In this document: positions 48,201-61,869 of the stretch, piece after piece | Layout: every line of letters starts with the position of its first letter | Numbering within the stretch: the stretch's first letter is position 1 | Source of the DNA: Cryptomeria japonica | Lineage: Eukaryota > Streptophyta > Pinopsida > Cupressales > Cupressaceae | Assembly: GCF_030272615.1 (NCBI RefSeq) | Contig: NC_081410.1 | Location: forward strand, 122,596,640-122,660,639 | Reading direction: 5' to 3' | DNA length: 64,000 nt | Made by a program: the position numbers and the translations under genes | Notes under the pieces: generated by a model | Told to the model about the DNA's origin: nothing | Databases searched by the model: none | The model's input: the letters and a program-made list of their open reading frames with translations, nothing else

Positions 48201-48665
48201 AAACAGCATTCAAATGCTTTCAAATCAAATAATTAGACATTCTGCTGGATAATTATACAATTATAATGTCACTTATTTTCATGTCACTTATTTCCATGTG
48301 ACTAATCACGGGCAATAATGTCCATCAGTTGTACTCAAGAGATCAAGCTGGTTCAACTTCAGTAACTCTGTGATTAGTCCGCCGCCTGCAACAGCAATTT
48401 ACCCCCATCTATTATTTTCCCCAGAAAACTGAGAACTTGCCTCCAGAGCAAAAATATTGAAATGTTAGTTCATGTTCTGGCCTTTCCTTGAGAAGCAGAT
48501 CATCTTAATCCATCATAAATGTTTGCCAACAGCCAATAATACTGGTGTGTAACTCTATGCTACTTATACTCGAGTAAAGTTGTTGAAGGTGGAATCCAGA
48601 GTGTGCCCTCATCAGATTCTTCACTTATGTTAATACAAGGATGGTACAAAGTCAGAAAGAATTGG
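45200..48665. other. Low-copy-looking intergenic DNA next to the receptor gene
   Basis: From about 45900 the base composition is more balanced than in the retroelement zones. At 46240 a ctctgtttgcag acceptor-like site precedes text around 46480-46830 that gives short open stretches (46489-46674 and a neighbouring frame), but no protein family is recognised. 47011-47193 is another short unassigned frame. It could be a gene relic or the 3' flank of the receptor gene. Confidence 0.4.
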
Positions 48666-51600
48666 TTAATCTGATGAAATTGTTGATGAAGATAGTGAAG
48701 GTATTTTTTCTAGAAACTGCAATACCTCCTTCATTGCTGGTCTCTTCTGTGGGGAAGGTGAACAACAATTGAATGCAATCCTTAGAGAGGTTGATATTTC
48801 TTCCTTCCCTTCCACCTCTGATCGAAGAGTTGGATCAATAATACGCAAAATCCGCTGCTTCTCATCAAGAAAACTTTGACCCCATGTTGCAAAATCTTTC
48901 TCAGAAGGTGGTTTCCCTGTGAGCATTTCCAGAAAAATAACCCCAAAAGAATAAACATCCCACTTCTGATTGGGTTTAAGAGTTTTCAATGCCTCGGGAG
49001 CTTGGTATGGAGATACAAAATTTCTTGATGTGCTTGGACTGCCCAGCATTTCAGGTGTTGTCTGCAAGCTATCTCTTGAGCCTGTTGACCGCTTGCTTCC
49101 TGAAAGTGCACCTTCAAAGTTTCTTAGATAAATAGCTGAGCTACTATATTTGACATTGGCCGTGTCTAATACCCTGTACAACCCGAAATCTGCAATGAAT
49201 GGTTCCATGTCAAACCCCAGAAGGATGTTGCTGGGCTTGAGATTTGCATGAACATGCTTCTTTTCATGCAAGTAAGCCAGGCCTCTAGCCACTCCCTTAG
49301 CAATTTTTATCCTTGCAGCCCATGGCAGATAAAAGGGAGAGGCTGATGATCTTCCTGCAAGAGTGAAGATACAGTTTTATTATTTAAAGAGGATTGAAGA
49401 AAGGATAGGCTACAGCAAACTCAGAAACAGAACAAGGTGATTATTGTCCTGCTACCATACCAAACTAGAAACCAAAACCCAAGACTACCGAATGTTGTAC
49501 TCTTCTACAAATCAAAGAAAACAAAAGCAATACTTGTCAGTAAAACAAAATGAGATTTATAATAGACTGCAAAGAATTCTGTATTCAGGGTGATCAATAT
49601 CATTCTGCTTAAAAATTGAAAGGAACTAGAAAACCCGAGACAGAGATTAGAACCTGAAGAAGACGATTCACACCTTTTCCAGATGGTAAAAACAATTTAC
49701 ATGATCATGTGCAGGTTTGTTCAATACAGATGTCCTACAACTGAATATTTAACTAGCCAAATGACAGTCAATTAGGATCTCCATTACATTTTTTCATATC
49801 AAAGATGATCTATTCATTTGCTGAATTTTTTTTTTAGGTTGCCTGGGGTCTAGATCTTCAACCAGATGATCCTATAGACATTGTTAAAGAGCTTCAAGTT
49901 TCTTTTCTTTTTTCTCGTCTCTTCCATTTTTCTTCCTTAGAATACCTACTATTGAATTTCAACAAGACATTCATAAGAAATTCAATCCAGAACGCGAATT
50001 ACTAACCCTACGACTCTGGTGATGGCTTAAATTTTCCTAACTTGATATTTTAAGAGCCTATGGACTCCTTGGATTAATGGGAAATGGAAACTCAACATCA
50101 TATCAGACATCCCAAAAGCTATCCATAAGTAACGTAAGATGCTACATGGACCAAATCTCCTATTAGCATAACTCAATAAACAAAAAGACACATAATAAAA
50201 AAAGCAGAAGAGTAGAGCACCCACCATAATAGGCATTTGCCAAGCTTCCATTTGGAATGTAGTCATAAATCAGCAGCTTCTCCTCTATGCCCCAGTAGTA
50301 GCCTCTGAGGCGAACAATGTTTGGATGTTTAATTCTACCAATTGCTTTAGCTTCTACTTCAAAATCCCTGAAACTTCCCAAACCACCCTCACCAAGCCTT
50401 CTCACTGCAAATGTCATGCCATCTTCTAGAACTGCCTTGTATAATATAGTGTATCCAGTGGCACCCAATATATAAGCAGAAGCGCGAAGTAGTTTATCAA
50501 GGTCCAAGTCTAGATCGCCATCTAGTGACACCAAATTTCCTTGCTGTTGATCTCCATTTTCCGAGCTACTCCCTTCCGAAGTCTCTTCAACCTTTCTAAG
50601 GCAGAGCCAACCAACTCTACCAGAGCTAGAAGAATAATCTCCATTATCATCCATTTGAACACTCCTGCAATTAGGTTCATCCTTTGCTTCCTTCTTCTGT
50701 TTTGTGCTCCAGTATCGATACATGACAACTGCACAAACAAGGCTTATTCCAGCAAGGTCGCCAAGCACAATAGCAATTATTGTGCCTTTGCTTAAGGTTT
50801 TGTGTTTTTCAAGGACAGGCATAGCTGCAACTGCAGACGGTGAGCTGATTTTTGGAGGATCAGAGCCACTAGAAGGAACAAAACATAATTTGGTAAGCGG
50901 CTGACCACAGAGACCAGGATTGCCAACAAAAGCACCAGATTTCTGACTCAAAAAAAACCCAACCCGTGGAATTTGTCCAGTCAAATTATTGTGTGAGAGG
51001 TCTATACTTGCATTTGTAGGAAGTTGCCCTAAAGTTAGAGGTATATTACCAGAAAGCCTATTTCCAGACAGGTTGAGACAATATTGGAGACTAGATAAGT
51101 AGCCAAGATCAGGTGGGATGGACTCATTAAGGAGATTTGAAGAGAAATCCAGGGCTTCAAGAGCTCCTAATGATCCAAGACCTGAAGGAACGGGTCCAGA
51201 TAAATAGTTGTTTTTCAGAGAGATGCCTTTCAGTTCTTTCAATTCTGTGATACTTTGAGGGATGATTCCTGTGAGAGCATTGCTTGACAGGTCAAGATAC
51301 TGTAACCCTTTCAGCTGCTTTACTTCAGAAGGCAGGGCACCAGATATTGCATTATTGGCGAGGACAAGCTTCGATATATCCGTTGCATTGAAGAGCTCAG
51401 CGGGAATTGTTCCATTGATCTCATTGCCAGAAAGGTCGAGGTGACGAAGGTTCTCAAGGCACCCAAGTTCTTGTGGTATCCAACCCACTAGCTGGCTCTG
51501 GGGTAGAACAACACTGATGACTCGGGACTCATTACTTCCAGGAATCTGCGTGCACGTCACACCATTCCAACCACAGGGTGTTGAGTCATCAATATTCCAG

Positions 51601-51779
51601 TCCCCTAGGGCAGAAAGGGGATCATTCGTGACAGAGTATTTGAATGCAAGCAGAACCAGCCCCTCTTGATTCACTCCAGAAACTGAACAGAATATGTAAT
51701 TTAGTACTAAACAAAGACACCACCATCCTAGGCCTGGTCTAAAGGGACAACCATTTGGCAAATGAGACATGCCAGTCAT
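48666..51779 (-). CDS. LRR receptor-like kinase, subfamily III type, predicted pseudokinase
   Basis: Two exons, 51779-50225 and 49354-48666, are joined over an 870-bp GT-AG intron that interrupts a glycine codon (phase 1), giving 747 residues. A signal peptide (about 1-35) is followed by an LRR N-cap with CGWNGVTC (69-76), about seven LRRs (86-275), a CGQP...C cap, one membrane segment (about 332-354), a Ser-rich juxtamembrane stretch and a kinase fold (about 428-740). The glycine loop reads LGATGYT. The ATP-anchoring lysine is replaced (FAVRRL, R460), and the HRD loop reads HANLKPSN with Asn556 for Asp. DFG (574-576) is intact, then APEAL and DVYSFGVIFLEMLTGK. The length and pattern match Arabidopsis At4g34220/At2g15300-type receptors, known for kinase domains lacking catalytic residues. 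It probably acts at the plasma membrane as a signalling scaffold. The start was chosen as the first ATG before the signal peptide; a second ATG lies three codons on. Confidence 0.93.
49355..50224 (-). other. Intron of the receptor-like kinase gene
   Basis: On the minus strand the donor is G/GTGGGT after TATTATG (exon end 50225) and the acceptor is TCTTGCAG before GAAGATC (exon start 49354). Splicing keeps the kinase frame: ...NAYYG then RSSASPFYLPWAARIKIAKGVARGLAYLH, as in related receptors. No transposon is seen inside. Confidence 0.9.
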
Positions 51780-51832
51780 TGCAACGGCAATTTATCTACT
51801 ATCTCAACAAATGTAGCAGATTGAGTCTCCCA

Positions 51833-51845
51833 TATTATATATATT
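51833..51845 (-). promoter_or_regulatory. Possible TATA box of the receptor gene
   Basis: On the minus strand, aatatatataatat lies about 55-65 bp before the start codon. This spacing would leave a very short 5' untranslated region, so transcription may start further upstream instead. Confidence 0.35.
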
Positions 51846-51849
51846 TCCT

Positions 51850-53460
51850 GGCATAAGGCCAAGATTTCTTAACTGGACAGAGGACTGGAAGATTTCAAAG
51901 CTGTGAAAGGACTAATATGGCAGAGACAGAACATCATGAACATTAATTACTAGAATCAAAATACCCACTTACTGAATGTGGTAGTATCCCGCAGTTCTTG
52001 GCAACCAAGTATCCCAAGCTGCAAGTAAACTTGTGTCCATGTTCAATTGGGTTCTGTACAAAATCAGGAATCAAGTATTTGCTGCCAAGAAACTAGCCTC
52101 AACAAGGAATTTTAACAAAAAAGTTACAGCAGAGGTCTAAAGATTGGTACTGCACCATGGCAGACAGACCAACAAACTCCACCGGACTCCAGCATTGTTG
52201 GAATCTAGAATTTAGAATCAATGCCAACAACATGAAAACAAAAAAAACTACGTTAATTATGTTCCAGTGCAGGACCTGATTTTTTGGCAAAATTTATGCT
52301 AATAAAGGGACTGGCAATGGAAGACAAAAACACATGAAAGATCCGAAAGCACTGAATACCCACTTTAGGTAGAATTCTAAAAACAACACATACATGAATC
52401 AAACAAGAAAACTTCCATTCCACTGCATTGTTTCCATGATATATCCATGTGAACTTTCTCTCTTACCAATGCACACAACATGTTGAAACTTCCCAACACT
52501 ATAAAATGAGCAGAGGACATGGGTGAATTATTAGAATAAAGAGAATTTCTTGAAAGACTTTGTTATCCCTCCAAGTTGACCAGAAATATGATGCTGCATG
52601 GACTCCTGTACTGAGGTCAGCTGTATGATTTTGTAACATGAAAATATAAAGCCTAGCTTTAAGGATTAGCTCACCTAATGCCAATGATAATTGAAGCGGT
52701 TGTAAATTGTTGGGTATGTGAGATTTTATGAAAGGGATCAATGTCGGGAAAACATTCAATGCAGAAAAAGGTCGGCAATCCGTGGATAAATAGTCTTTTT
52801 TATCTTAGAGGACTGTTATTTTTGACACAGAGCATGGGTTGTCTGTCACTCTGACCCCACTGCCCAGCCCAATATTTACTGCACTTACCTCAGAGCTTAA
52901 GAATCTATTATTGCACCTAATTTTTTATTTTTCCCGCTTATTATCAAAGGGTATATATATGGATAATTATTACTTCTAAAATAAGATATGCTTTGAGTGG
53001 CATAAGCAATTAGGAAAGCTAGGGGAAGCCACACATTCTAAATGGTACATCAGATTTCGATGATACTTTTTTTGTGTCTTTATATGTAATTTAACTGTTT
53101 ATAGGTGTTGTTGTGGCTTCTGGGTAGTAACTACTTATGGCTATTGTTCTGGCTTCTGAGTAGTAACGATGCACATTGTGGGATATGTTATGTGCGTAAG
53201 GGCCAAAAAGTACACATTTCAAACTATCACCCTATACCTACTTAAAGAATGTCTTAATAACCATGCATTTAAAATAGCCAATACTTACGCACAAATGGCC
53301 TTTGTAGTCATGCACTATGGGTACCAATAAACACAAATGGATCAATTATGGTCCAAAAATGCTAACTATTAAGGTTAAAGTGGGCGACTATTGGTACATG
53401 TCACAGTTATTAATAGACTTTTAGTTATCATTTTTTGGGTTTATTTAAAATTAATAATTA
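51850..53460. other. Upstream region of the receptor gene, no gene seen
   Basis: Moderately complex, non-repetitive DNA to about 52900 likely includes the promoter. After that come AT-rich spacer and a local duplication (ctggcttctg(a/g)gtagtaac near 53116 and 53149). An inverted pair ggtaccaata / tattggtac lies near 53320 and 53390. No coding similarity on either strand. Confidence 0.5.
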
Positions 53461-53502
53461 GGGGGTAGGGTGCACAAGGAGTGAACAATTGGTGCTCTTC
53501 CC
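53461..53502. repeat. MITE-end-like inverted sequence
   Basis: The string ggtgctcttccc (about 53490-53501) is the exact reverse complement of gggaagagcacc at the start of the element at 53650. It may be the end of a second, mostly deleted copy. Confidence 0.5.
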
Positions 53503-53649
53503 ATAATTAATTTTATTTATTAAGAGAATATGAATAATAAAATAGTAGAATTATATAGAAGGATAAAGATGTGTTTTTTTTTTAAATTCATATAAAAATA
53601 TTTTTAATCTATTAATGAAAAGGAGATATCATATATATACAAACAATTA

Positions 53650-54108
53650 GGGGAAGAGCACCAGTAGTTGAGCATGTACTAATTGTTGTGAGGGTTGTTG
53701 ATACTTTTTGCTCTAATAATAATACAAATAAAAACTATTGTTTGAAACATAAGATATCAATTTTTGTGTGTTTATGCACCAATAGTTGTAACTTTAAAGT
53801 TGTTATTGTTAGGAAATGTACCAATAGTTAAGAAAAGTAACCAATCATGTGATGTCACATCAGCTGCACAAGTATTGGGTCCTCTTTTGCACACTTATTG
53901 GTCTCTCTTTTTTTGGGGTTGTTTTGGACACCTTGGCAAAAAGCATGTTAATGTGGCACCATACTTGATGATGTGGCCCTGAAACCTTAGTTATAAGCAG
54001 GGGACATGTCAAGTAAGCTAATGTAAAAAAATGGGAGTGATTTGAAATTTCCATGTAAGATTTTGAGAAGCGTGAAGTTAGGGTGCCAGACTACTGGGTC
54101 CTCTCCCC
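53650..54108. mobile_element. MITE-like element with TA target duplication
   Basis: The left end GGGGAAGAGCACCAGTAGT and the reverse complement of the right end, GGGGAGAGGACCCAGTAGT, form an imperfect terminal inverted repeat of about 19 bp. TA flanks both sides (53648-53649 and 54109-54110). The 459 bp between have no transposase. TA duplication suits a Tc1/mariner- or similar-powered MITE; the superfamily is inference. Confidence 0.65.
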
Positions 54109-54110
54109 TA

Positions 54111-54302
54111 TATATTAACAAGAAGACCATTTCTCTTCTAGTGTCACCTCTATTAATATAAAAATATTCAATTATATGTTAATAAGAAGACCATTTCCTT
54201 CCAACATCAGTTCTATTAACATAAAAATTATTCAATTATATATTAACAAGAAGACCATTTCCCTTCTAACATCACCTCTATTAACATAAAAATTATATAA
54301 TA
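54111..54302. repeat. 64-bp tandem array, about three units
   Basis: Units begin at 54111, 54175 and 54239, each with taa(c/t)aagaagaccatttc. The array begins right beside the TA at the MITE's right end. Confidence 0.9.
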
Positions 54303-56814
54303 TATATTATCTTAAATAAAAATTAATTAATTAATATAAAAATATTTTTTGAATATAAATATAAGAAATAATAATAAAATGCCATAGATCCATATCGATA
54401 TTCTTGATTTGTCATACATCCATATTGATATTCTTGATTTATAAGGATGTTTGTTAAATTTCATGTGTCCATTCAAGAAAGTAAGCTCTAAACAAATTAT
54501 AGTTTAAATGTTCAAATCATTATTAAAAATTCTCAATTGTGCTCTATAAACATTGAGGTGATGGCATAGAAGTGATGGGTGTTCCAAAAGTAAGATGTTA
54601 CTTTCAAGAGTCATGGAGGAATCACTAAGATCATTATAGGTTAAAGGATGAATATAAGGGTTTTTAATCATTATTTTAAATTAATTTTAATACAATTGTT
54701 TGATTGTGTGAAAGTAGTTTTTTAAATGTTTTATTTTAAATTCATAAAATTATTTAGTTATTTTATACATTTCTTTAAATAAGAGGTAAGGATTAAGGCG
54801 TGTATATTTTGTTATAGTTGATTAGGGCATGTTCCTAGCCTCATCTCTTATAATGTTGGGATCTTACACTCAATATTATTTGATCTCTAGTGACTTTATT
54901 CAAAACCAATCAACTTCACTAATTGAACAAGCCTAGATTTATTTTCAAGGGGATTTCATCCTCTCGTTTTTATGAACTTATGTACTTTTACACCATCTTA
55001 AGTTGTTGCCTAAACAAAATTGCAATAATAATAACAATTTCTGCAAATATAGAAGATCAAAGTGAATTATTCTCAATATATATATTTCTAAAATATCATT
55101 TTAATAAGTTAAGTTCAAATTTGCATGTTAGATTTGCTTTCATAGACACATAATTAAATTATGTGAACATGAAGATTAGATCCACAAATATAACCTTAAA
55201 TCTAGCAGTTGATATAAAATTCCACTATTTTAATATCATTATCTAAAATATCCAATCTTGCTGACATAATGACAAATTGATTTGTAACATTTATGATAAC
55301 TTCATTCCTATTAAATATATTTTCTATCATATATTCCCTACATTAATTACATGATTTATCACACCATTAATAATAAATCTAAACTTTAGAAACATCGAAA
55401 TGATATAAATTTAATTTTTACAAATTATCAGATGTCTATAAAACCTAAGTCTTTGAATCAAACTCCTGTAAACAAACCTATGGGTAATTAACAAAGGAAT
55501 GGAATGATAGATTCATACTTATAATTGTACCCTAATTTATAAGCACCAAAAATAGCAACAATCTTATCCAAGTAAGTAATTAAAACTATTTCCCCTAAAA
55601 TCACTAACTTTTTATATATAAAAATAACTATTTATTGAAAACGAGAAAAGGAGAGTTTTTAACTAAGTTTGAGGAAGTAAGAGAAGACATTATTAATTAT
55701 TAATTAAAAAGGTTGAAAAAAAAAGGAGTTGTTAACAAAGTTTGAGGAAAGTAAGGGGCGTGCCCCCAACCAATAGTCAACGATTGTTGTTCACCTAGAA
55801 TACAATAATATTAGCTCGCATGGGACACAAAAATAATTAATAAATAATTAATAACAATTTCATTCCTTAGAGTAGGTGGACGTAGATAGATGAGCACTTT
55901 AATTTAATGCTACTATGACTTTGCATGATAGATTTTTGGGATGCAAATGAAAGATGGGGACGGTGGAATGTCTATAAAATGTGGTCTATAAACTAAGTGG
56001 GAAGTTGGTACCCACTCTTGCACAAATTTGGTTGACTCTAGTGGTATCATGTGGAAGGTGCGAAAGGTTTTCATGAAAGGGAAAAGTCATTCATTAAGGT
56101 TCAAATTTTCAAAAGTACGTTTAGGTCTAGTCGATTTTTAGCTGATTCGACTTTTAGATAGTTTGGCTTCTGGATGATTCTAATTGGATCCCCTTATTTG
56201 TGCCTGTTTAGTTGAAGACGATTTCTAGTTTAGGTGTATGGTTACTCAAATTATTGTAATTTGTTATGTAAAGACAGAGATGTCAACATCTATGTGATCC
56301 AGCTTGTTTCCATAAAAATAATCCCTTTATAGAAAACTTTTAGCGTAACTGAAATAATTATTAAAATTAAAATATTTGAAATAAAGCGTATTAGCCTTGA
56401 CATGTTTGTACAGAATTTATTGTTTTCACTTTTATCTACTATTAGATGATATTTATTTTATTTTGATTGCAGAACTACCTTTCAATGGTCATGTAATAAA
56501 TTATTAAAAGCACACCCAACTTTTCAAAGTGTTAGACAAAAACAAATTATTCCCTTCAGCATTTATTTTATTTTCTATATAAATATCATATTTAATATCT
56601 ATTTAAACTACTCAATATATTCATTAAGACTTAAATAGGTATGTAGATAAAGAAGAAAAGGGAGATGCTTTCTTTTAACATTTATTCAAGAATTATTTTT
56701 ATTTTAAGTTCAAGTTATATAGTTTAGCTTTTAGTTTTAAATAGTAATAAAATAAAAAATACAATCATATGGGTTCATTTAAGGAGATTCACATATTTAG
56801 AACTTTGTTCTATG
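54303..56814. other. AT-rich spacer, no gene recognised
   Basis: The only structure noted is a local duplication containing ttaac(a/t)aagtttgaggaa at about 55660-55680 and 55735-55755. Short reading frames lack family motifs. Confidence 0.5.
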
Positions 56815-57115
56815 CTTACTATTTTAATGAATGATGTCACTCTCTTGAAGTGTGTGGGACAAGGTATATTGATGTGGAGGATGGTACATTTCAAGATGTT
56901 CTTTGTGTGTTCCCATTGTCAACTAATCTTCTATCAATTCATCAAATTACTCTCTTAGGTTAAAGAAAGCAAGTTGAGTTTACTATTGTTTTAGCAGTTA
57001 TTAGTGGGCTCCATAGTACTTCTACAATTGTAGTACGAAGTATAAATTTGTATTAGCTTTATCTTTTTTCTCCCTTCATTCATGATCCTCCTTTAACATT
57101 TTTGCTTATGTATAT
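56815..57115 (+). pseudogene. Ty1/copia protease-region scrap
   Basis: One frame reads YIDVEDGTFQDVLCVFPLSTNLLSIHQI (about 56856-56945), then KQVEFT and SGLHSTSTIVV after a stop and frame change, the region just after the copia protease. No other part of this element is recognised nearby. Confidence 0.7.
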
Positions 57116-57789
57116 CATGGAGGTGAGTGTAATGAATAAAAATGCTTTGTAGCAAAAATGTGATTATTTGCAAACAAATTCTTACAACATCACAAATAAA
57201 ATAGAACCTGTGTGTTCACATATAGAAACAAAAGATTCCTAGGACATAAATAACAAATGTATTTAAACTAAAATTGTCACTTGCTAAATTAAGCTACCAA
57301 TCCTTAAAAGAACAAACAAAGCTTGAATTTATAAGAAGCATACCAAGATAAAATGTGGATGATACTAGAAATTAAATTATATATGTAAAGGAACATAGAA
57401 GCTCTCTATACAGAATGCCAATACGTAGTGTGAACATCCGACAAAGTATCATCATCATTCACCAATCATCCCAAAAATTAAAAAAATAATGTTAAAATTA
57501 AATGCAACAAATGAAATAACTAATGCTATAAAATGAAAACAAGCAATTGTAATTAGTCTATTTTATAATAATAAAAATATTTTATAATTTTCAAAGCTAG
57601 TAAAAATTAGTAACACAATACGAGACCACATAATTTGTCAATAATGGAAACATCAAGCATTTTAAGAAGTGTGAATATTTAAAATACAAAATGCACTATG
57701 TTTTATAGAGGTGGATCATATAGATTCATATTAGATATACAATACACGTGAAAAATCATAGCACATATGACTTGTGTTCATGATTGAAT
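57116..57789. other. AT-rich spacer, no gene recognised
   Basis: No coding similarity, LTR ends or repeat arrays were noticed. Confidence 0.5.
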
Positions 57790-60700
57790 GACATAAGATA
57801 AACAATAACAATTATTCAGGAATAGATCATTATATAACTATCACTAAAATTATCTATAAATGAAAATGAAAGATATAACAATAATAGGTTCTTTGAGGGG
57901 CTTATCATCCATTCTGGAGAGGTCATAAGCTCTAACATCATAAATTGAAGTGGCCATGTAAGGACCCAACCAATTAGGGTTGAATTTGTCTTTAGTATCA
58001 TGGGGTGCATTTATATTTTATTGTTTCTCACGAAGCACTTGATCACCGAATTTGAAAGAACAAGAAATAAAGTTTGATTGTATTGACAAGATAAAGATTT
58101 TGGTAATCTTGAAGTTGTTCAAGAGCATTCAGACAATTCTAATCAAGTATTCAAGTTGATGAAGATGTTGTTCATGATAACTATTGTCATTAATAAGTCA
58201 TTAAGGGAAATTCAGAGGAAGGAATTCCCAACTACAAAGGTATGATAACGTCTACATCATACACGAGATTGCACATAGTAGTATCATTTCCTATATGAAT
58301 ACTCATCCTATATGCCCATAATGGATATGTCAATTGGGTATGCCAATCCTTATTGTGTTCGTTGATAGTATATCTATTCCATTATGTTTTTAAAATTCTC
58401 ATCTAGACCATTAGACAAAGGATAATAAGGAGTAGATAAGTGATGTTGAATATGACATTTCTACAAAAAATGCTTCACCTCTTTGTTATTAAATGATGTA
58501 CCATTATTAAAAAACAAAATCATAGTGAAATAAAAAAGGACAAATTATATTGTCTAGAAGAAATCTACAAATGAAGTAGAATAGCTTTGACACACTTCAT
58601 AAAATAATTGATAGTCGTAATAATGAATCTATGTCCTTTAGAAGAAGGTGGAGAGATTTTACCAATGATGTCCAACACCCATATGGAAAATAGACAAGGA
58701 AAGGCTTGGATATGAAGTTCCTTTGCTAGAGATTGAACTAGGTTGCTTTGCCATTGGCATTGAGGGTATTTCTTGAAGAACGAAAAATGAATCTTAAACC
58801 ATTATTTGCTTGTAATATCCCACAAGTAAAAAGTTTTAAACTAAGGATCTACCACCAAAATACCCACCTCCAAAGCTTGCTGGGATTATTAAAGGGCAAA
58901 GGGTATTTTTTACTTAGTTAAGCAATGAAGTACAAGGCCATTATAAAAGCTTTGATAAGTAATATTAGAAAGTCTGATATAATGTGCTACCAAATTTTGA
59001 ATGTGAGTGTTTTTACAAGCATTTTAGCAAATTTTCCATCGTTTAAATAATTATAAATATGTAATACCATTTTCAAGAGTCTACATTAGCACAAAGGAGA
59101 CTAGTTAAAGTTGAACTATTGACAATAGCAAGCAAAAATAGGAATTCAATCACAAAGTGAAAGTCATTTGCTACATCATCAAAGGGTGCAAGGGAATTTT
59201 CACTTTCTATTACATCTACATGATGATTTTCGTTATGGGGATAGTGTCAATGGTGGATGGAAAGAAGTTATTTAGCAAAGATAAGTATAAATCATTATAG
59301 TGGGAGAGTTTATATTGTTTATCTAGGTAGGAGCCTAAAATTTGGTTTACTATTAGTTGAGAGTCGTCATGTATTTGAATGTGTTTTATGTTTAATGTAA
59401 AAGCAACACATGTACACTAGTAATAATGACTTTACTCAACTATATTGTTTATACATGGGAAGTGTAAACAAAAGCATTGATAAATTGACATATCAGACAG
59501 TGGGATTACAATTACACCCAATCTAAAGCTAGTTTGATGTCTTGATCCATCAAAATACATTTTCCATGGATAATCATTATGCACAGAGAGAATGTGCTCA
59601 TCACAAATGAAATTTGAACTAGGAAATGAATATGGTGAAGGGGCATCAGCTAGCTAGTTAGTGACATCTTACCCTTTTATTACTATTTAAGAGATAAAAT
59701 TAAGGTCAAAATGATATAGTAATATAACCCATAGGCAATATTCTTGAACTTGATCAATTTTAGAGAATAATTGTTTAAGAGGGTCAAACCTAATAATGAA
59801 ATAAGTTTCAATGTGAAGAAGGTAATGACACAGCTTATGATTTGTGAAGATCAATTTTAACTCAAATACATGTTAGTAACATATCTCATAGCCAATCTTC
59901 TCAAAATATTAGTTTTAGAGAATAAATGTATAAGAGGCCAAAATTAACAATGAAATGAGTTTCAACATGACAAAGGTAATTTCATAGCTTTTTTATTGTG
60001 AAGATGAGAGAAAGACACCATTTCTCCAATATACAATACCTTCTTTCATAGTTAAGTAGGCTATAAATGATGTAATATTTGACTCTTTCCTTATTGCCAT
60101 CATCATGTTAAGACCATAAGGCTAGTAAGGCACACAATGAGGTTGAGTTATAATAGAGTAAAGGTTGTCCTTATAAGTCTAGCATCAAAATGAGAGGATT
60201 AGCCAAATAAATCTTAATTCAATTAAAATATTTTTGACAAAATCCTCATCCCAATGAAATCATGCATACTTTTTAAGAATATGTGTAAAGGGGAGGGTAC
60301 AATCAACTAATTGAGAAATGAATCTTTTTATAGCTTGGATCTTCACTTGTAGTCTACAAAGCTGAGAAATGTTTTTTGGTGGAGGCATGTTTATGGTAGA
60401 ATCTATCTTACGAGTATCAAATTTAATTGTATGGTGAGAGATTATAAATCCCAAAAGTTTACTATTATCAACATAAAAAATACACATAAGAGGATTTGGT
60501 CTCATTTTGTAGAGTTGGTGTCACTCAAAGATAATATGGAGACTATTAATGTGATCTTGGTGAGTTATAGACTTAGCAAAGATATCATGGACATAATATT
60601 AAAGAATTTGATGAATAAAGTCTTGAAAGATAAAGAGTCATGGTCTATTGGTAAGTTGCACCAACATTCTTTAACCCAAAAAAATGTGACTACATAACAA

Positions 60701-61210
60701 AACATACTCAAAGGGGTAGTGAAGGTTGTCTTAAATTGATCTTTTGAGTTAGTAAGGATTTGATTATAACCTAAGAATCCATCCATAGAAGAGAGTAATA
60801 TATGGCCCATTATCGAGTCTACGATTATATAAATATTAGGGAGAAGAAAATAATCTTTAAGAGAAGATTTGTTTAAGTCACAAGAATTGATGCAAACATG
60901 AATGCAAACATTGAGTTTTGTAACAATTGTATTTGATTTTCAAGGTGAATAGTCAATAATATGGATAAAGCTAGATTTTAAAAGATTTTCAATTTCAATT
61001 TTAATAATTAAAGTGATCTTAGGATGCATATTTCTATTTGTTTCTTAACCGATCGAGCATTAGGATATAGCACAATGTTATGTACCATATTAGAATGCAC
61101 TATGTTCGATCTATCATAAATAGTGTGAGATTGATCTTGGATAGTGTGAAATTGATGCTTAACTTTCAAAATTTTCAAATTCAAAATTTTGATAGCTCTC
61201 ACCATTTTGT
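57790..61210 (-). pseudogene. Tat-lineage Ty3/gypsy pol remnant
   Basis: On the minus strand, from high to low coordinates: the reverse-transcriptase N-terminus (YPNARSVKKQIE, about 61065), reverse transcriptase (SSMDGFLGYNQI and KTTFTTPLSMFCYV, 60810-60640; KLLGFIISHHTIKFDTRKID and LPFTHILKK, 60460-60265), RNase H (FRLGVIVIPLS, NNIVE, IHDDSQLIVNQI, about 59540-59350) and integrase (WVLDIIGKISPPSSKGHRFI, about 58700-58640; KFNPNWLGPYMATSIYD, about 57990-57940). Stops and frame changes occur throughout. Unlike the copy at 13638 it retains reverse-transcriptase sequence. LTRs were not identified. Confidence 0.85.
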
Positions 61211-61869
61211 TTCCACCATGAGTTGACTTGGTACACGTTTCATGTCATTTATTGCTATGTACTAGTATTTTAAGTATCAATGTGTATTTATTCATTGAAA
61301 ACACTACACATTACAAGGTGCATTATTTTAGGAATCTTTTGATGAGGAGAATTAAAACAAACCTAAATCTTGCATCAATATCTCTCTTAGAATGCTTCCT
61401 TGATCAAAGAGTACTATCTTTGATCACTTTTATAACCATAAAATTGGTTTAATTAGTCATAGGATTGAATTTATCAAAAGAGAAATGATGACAATTCTGA
61501 GATATTTTGCAAATAAAGAGGATCTAGATTTTTAGTATTGAAACTAGTGAATATCAACGTGATATTATAATCATTGATATCATCTTTCATAGAACCACAT
61601 ATGTACCCTAATCACTTACATTTAATTTCTTAAAATGATATTAGTTTACTCATTTTTATCATCCCCAATTGTTATTCACTTTAATTTAAATTGATTTATA
61701 CCAAATTAATTACATTCAATTAATCAACCTAAATTAGTTAAGGAAAAAAAATGTTTTACACTTATCTATAAATAACTAAAATATTAAAATATGTCTAATT
61801 TTTTTCAAAGATACGGATCTTTAAAATTATTTTTGAATTACTCTTTTTTATTTCGAGTAAATGATTTCG
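61211..61869. other. Spacer without recognised genes
   Basis: AT-rich. It may include decayed upstream parts of the Tat-lineage remnant; nothing can be assigned. Confidence 0.4.
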
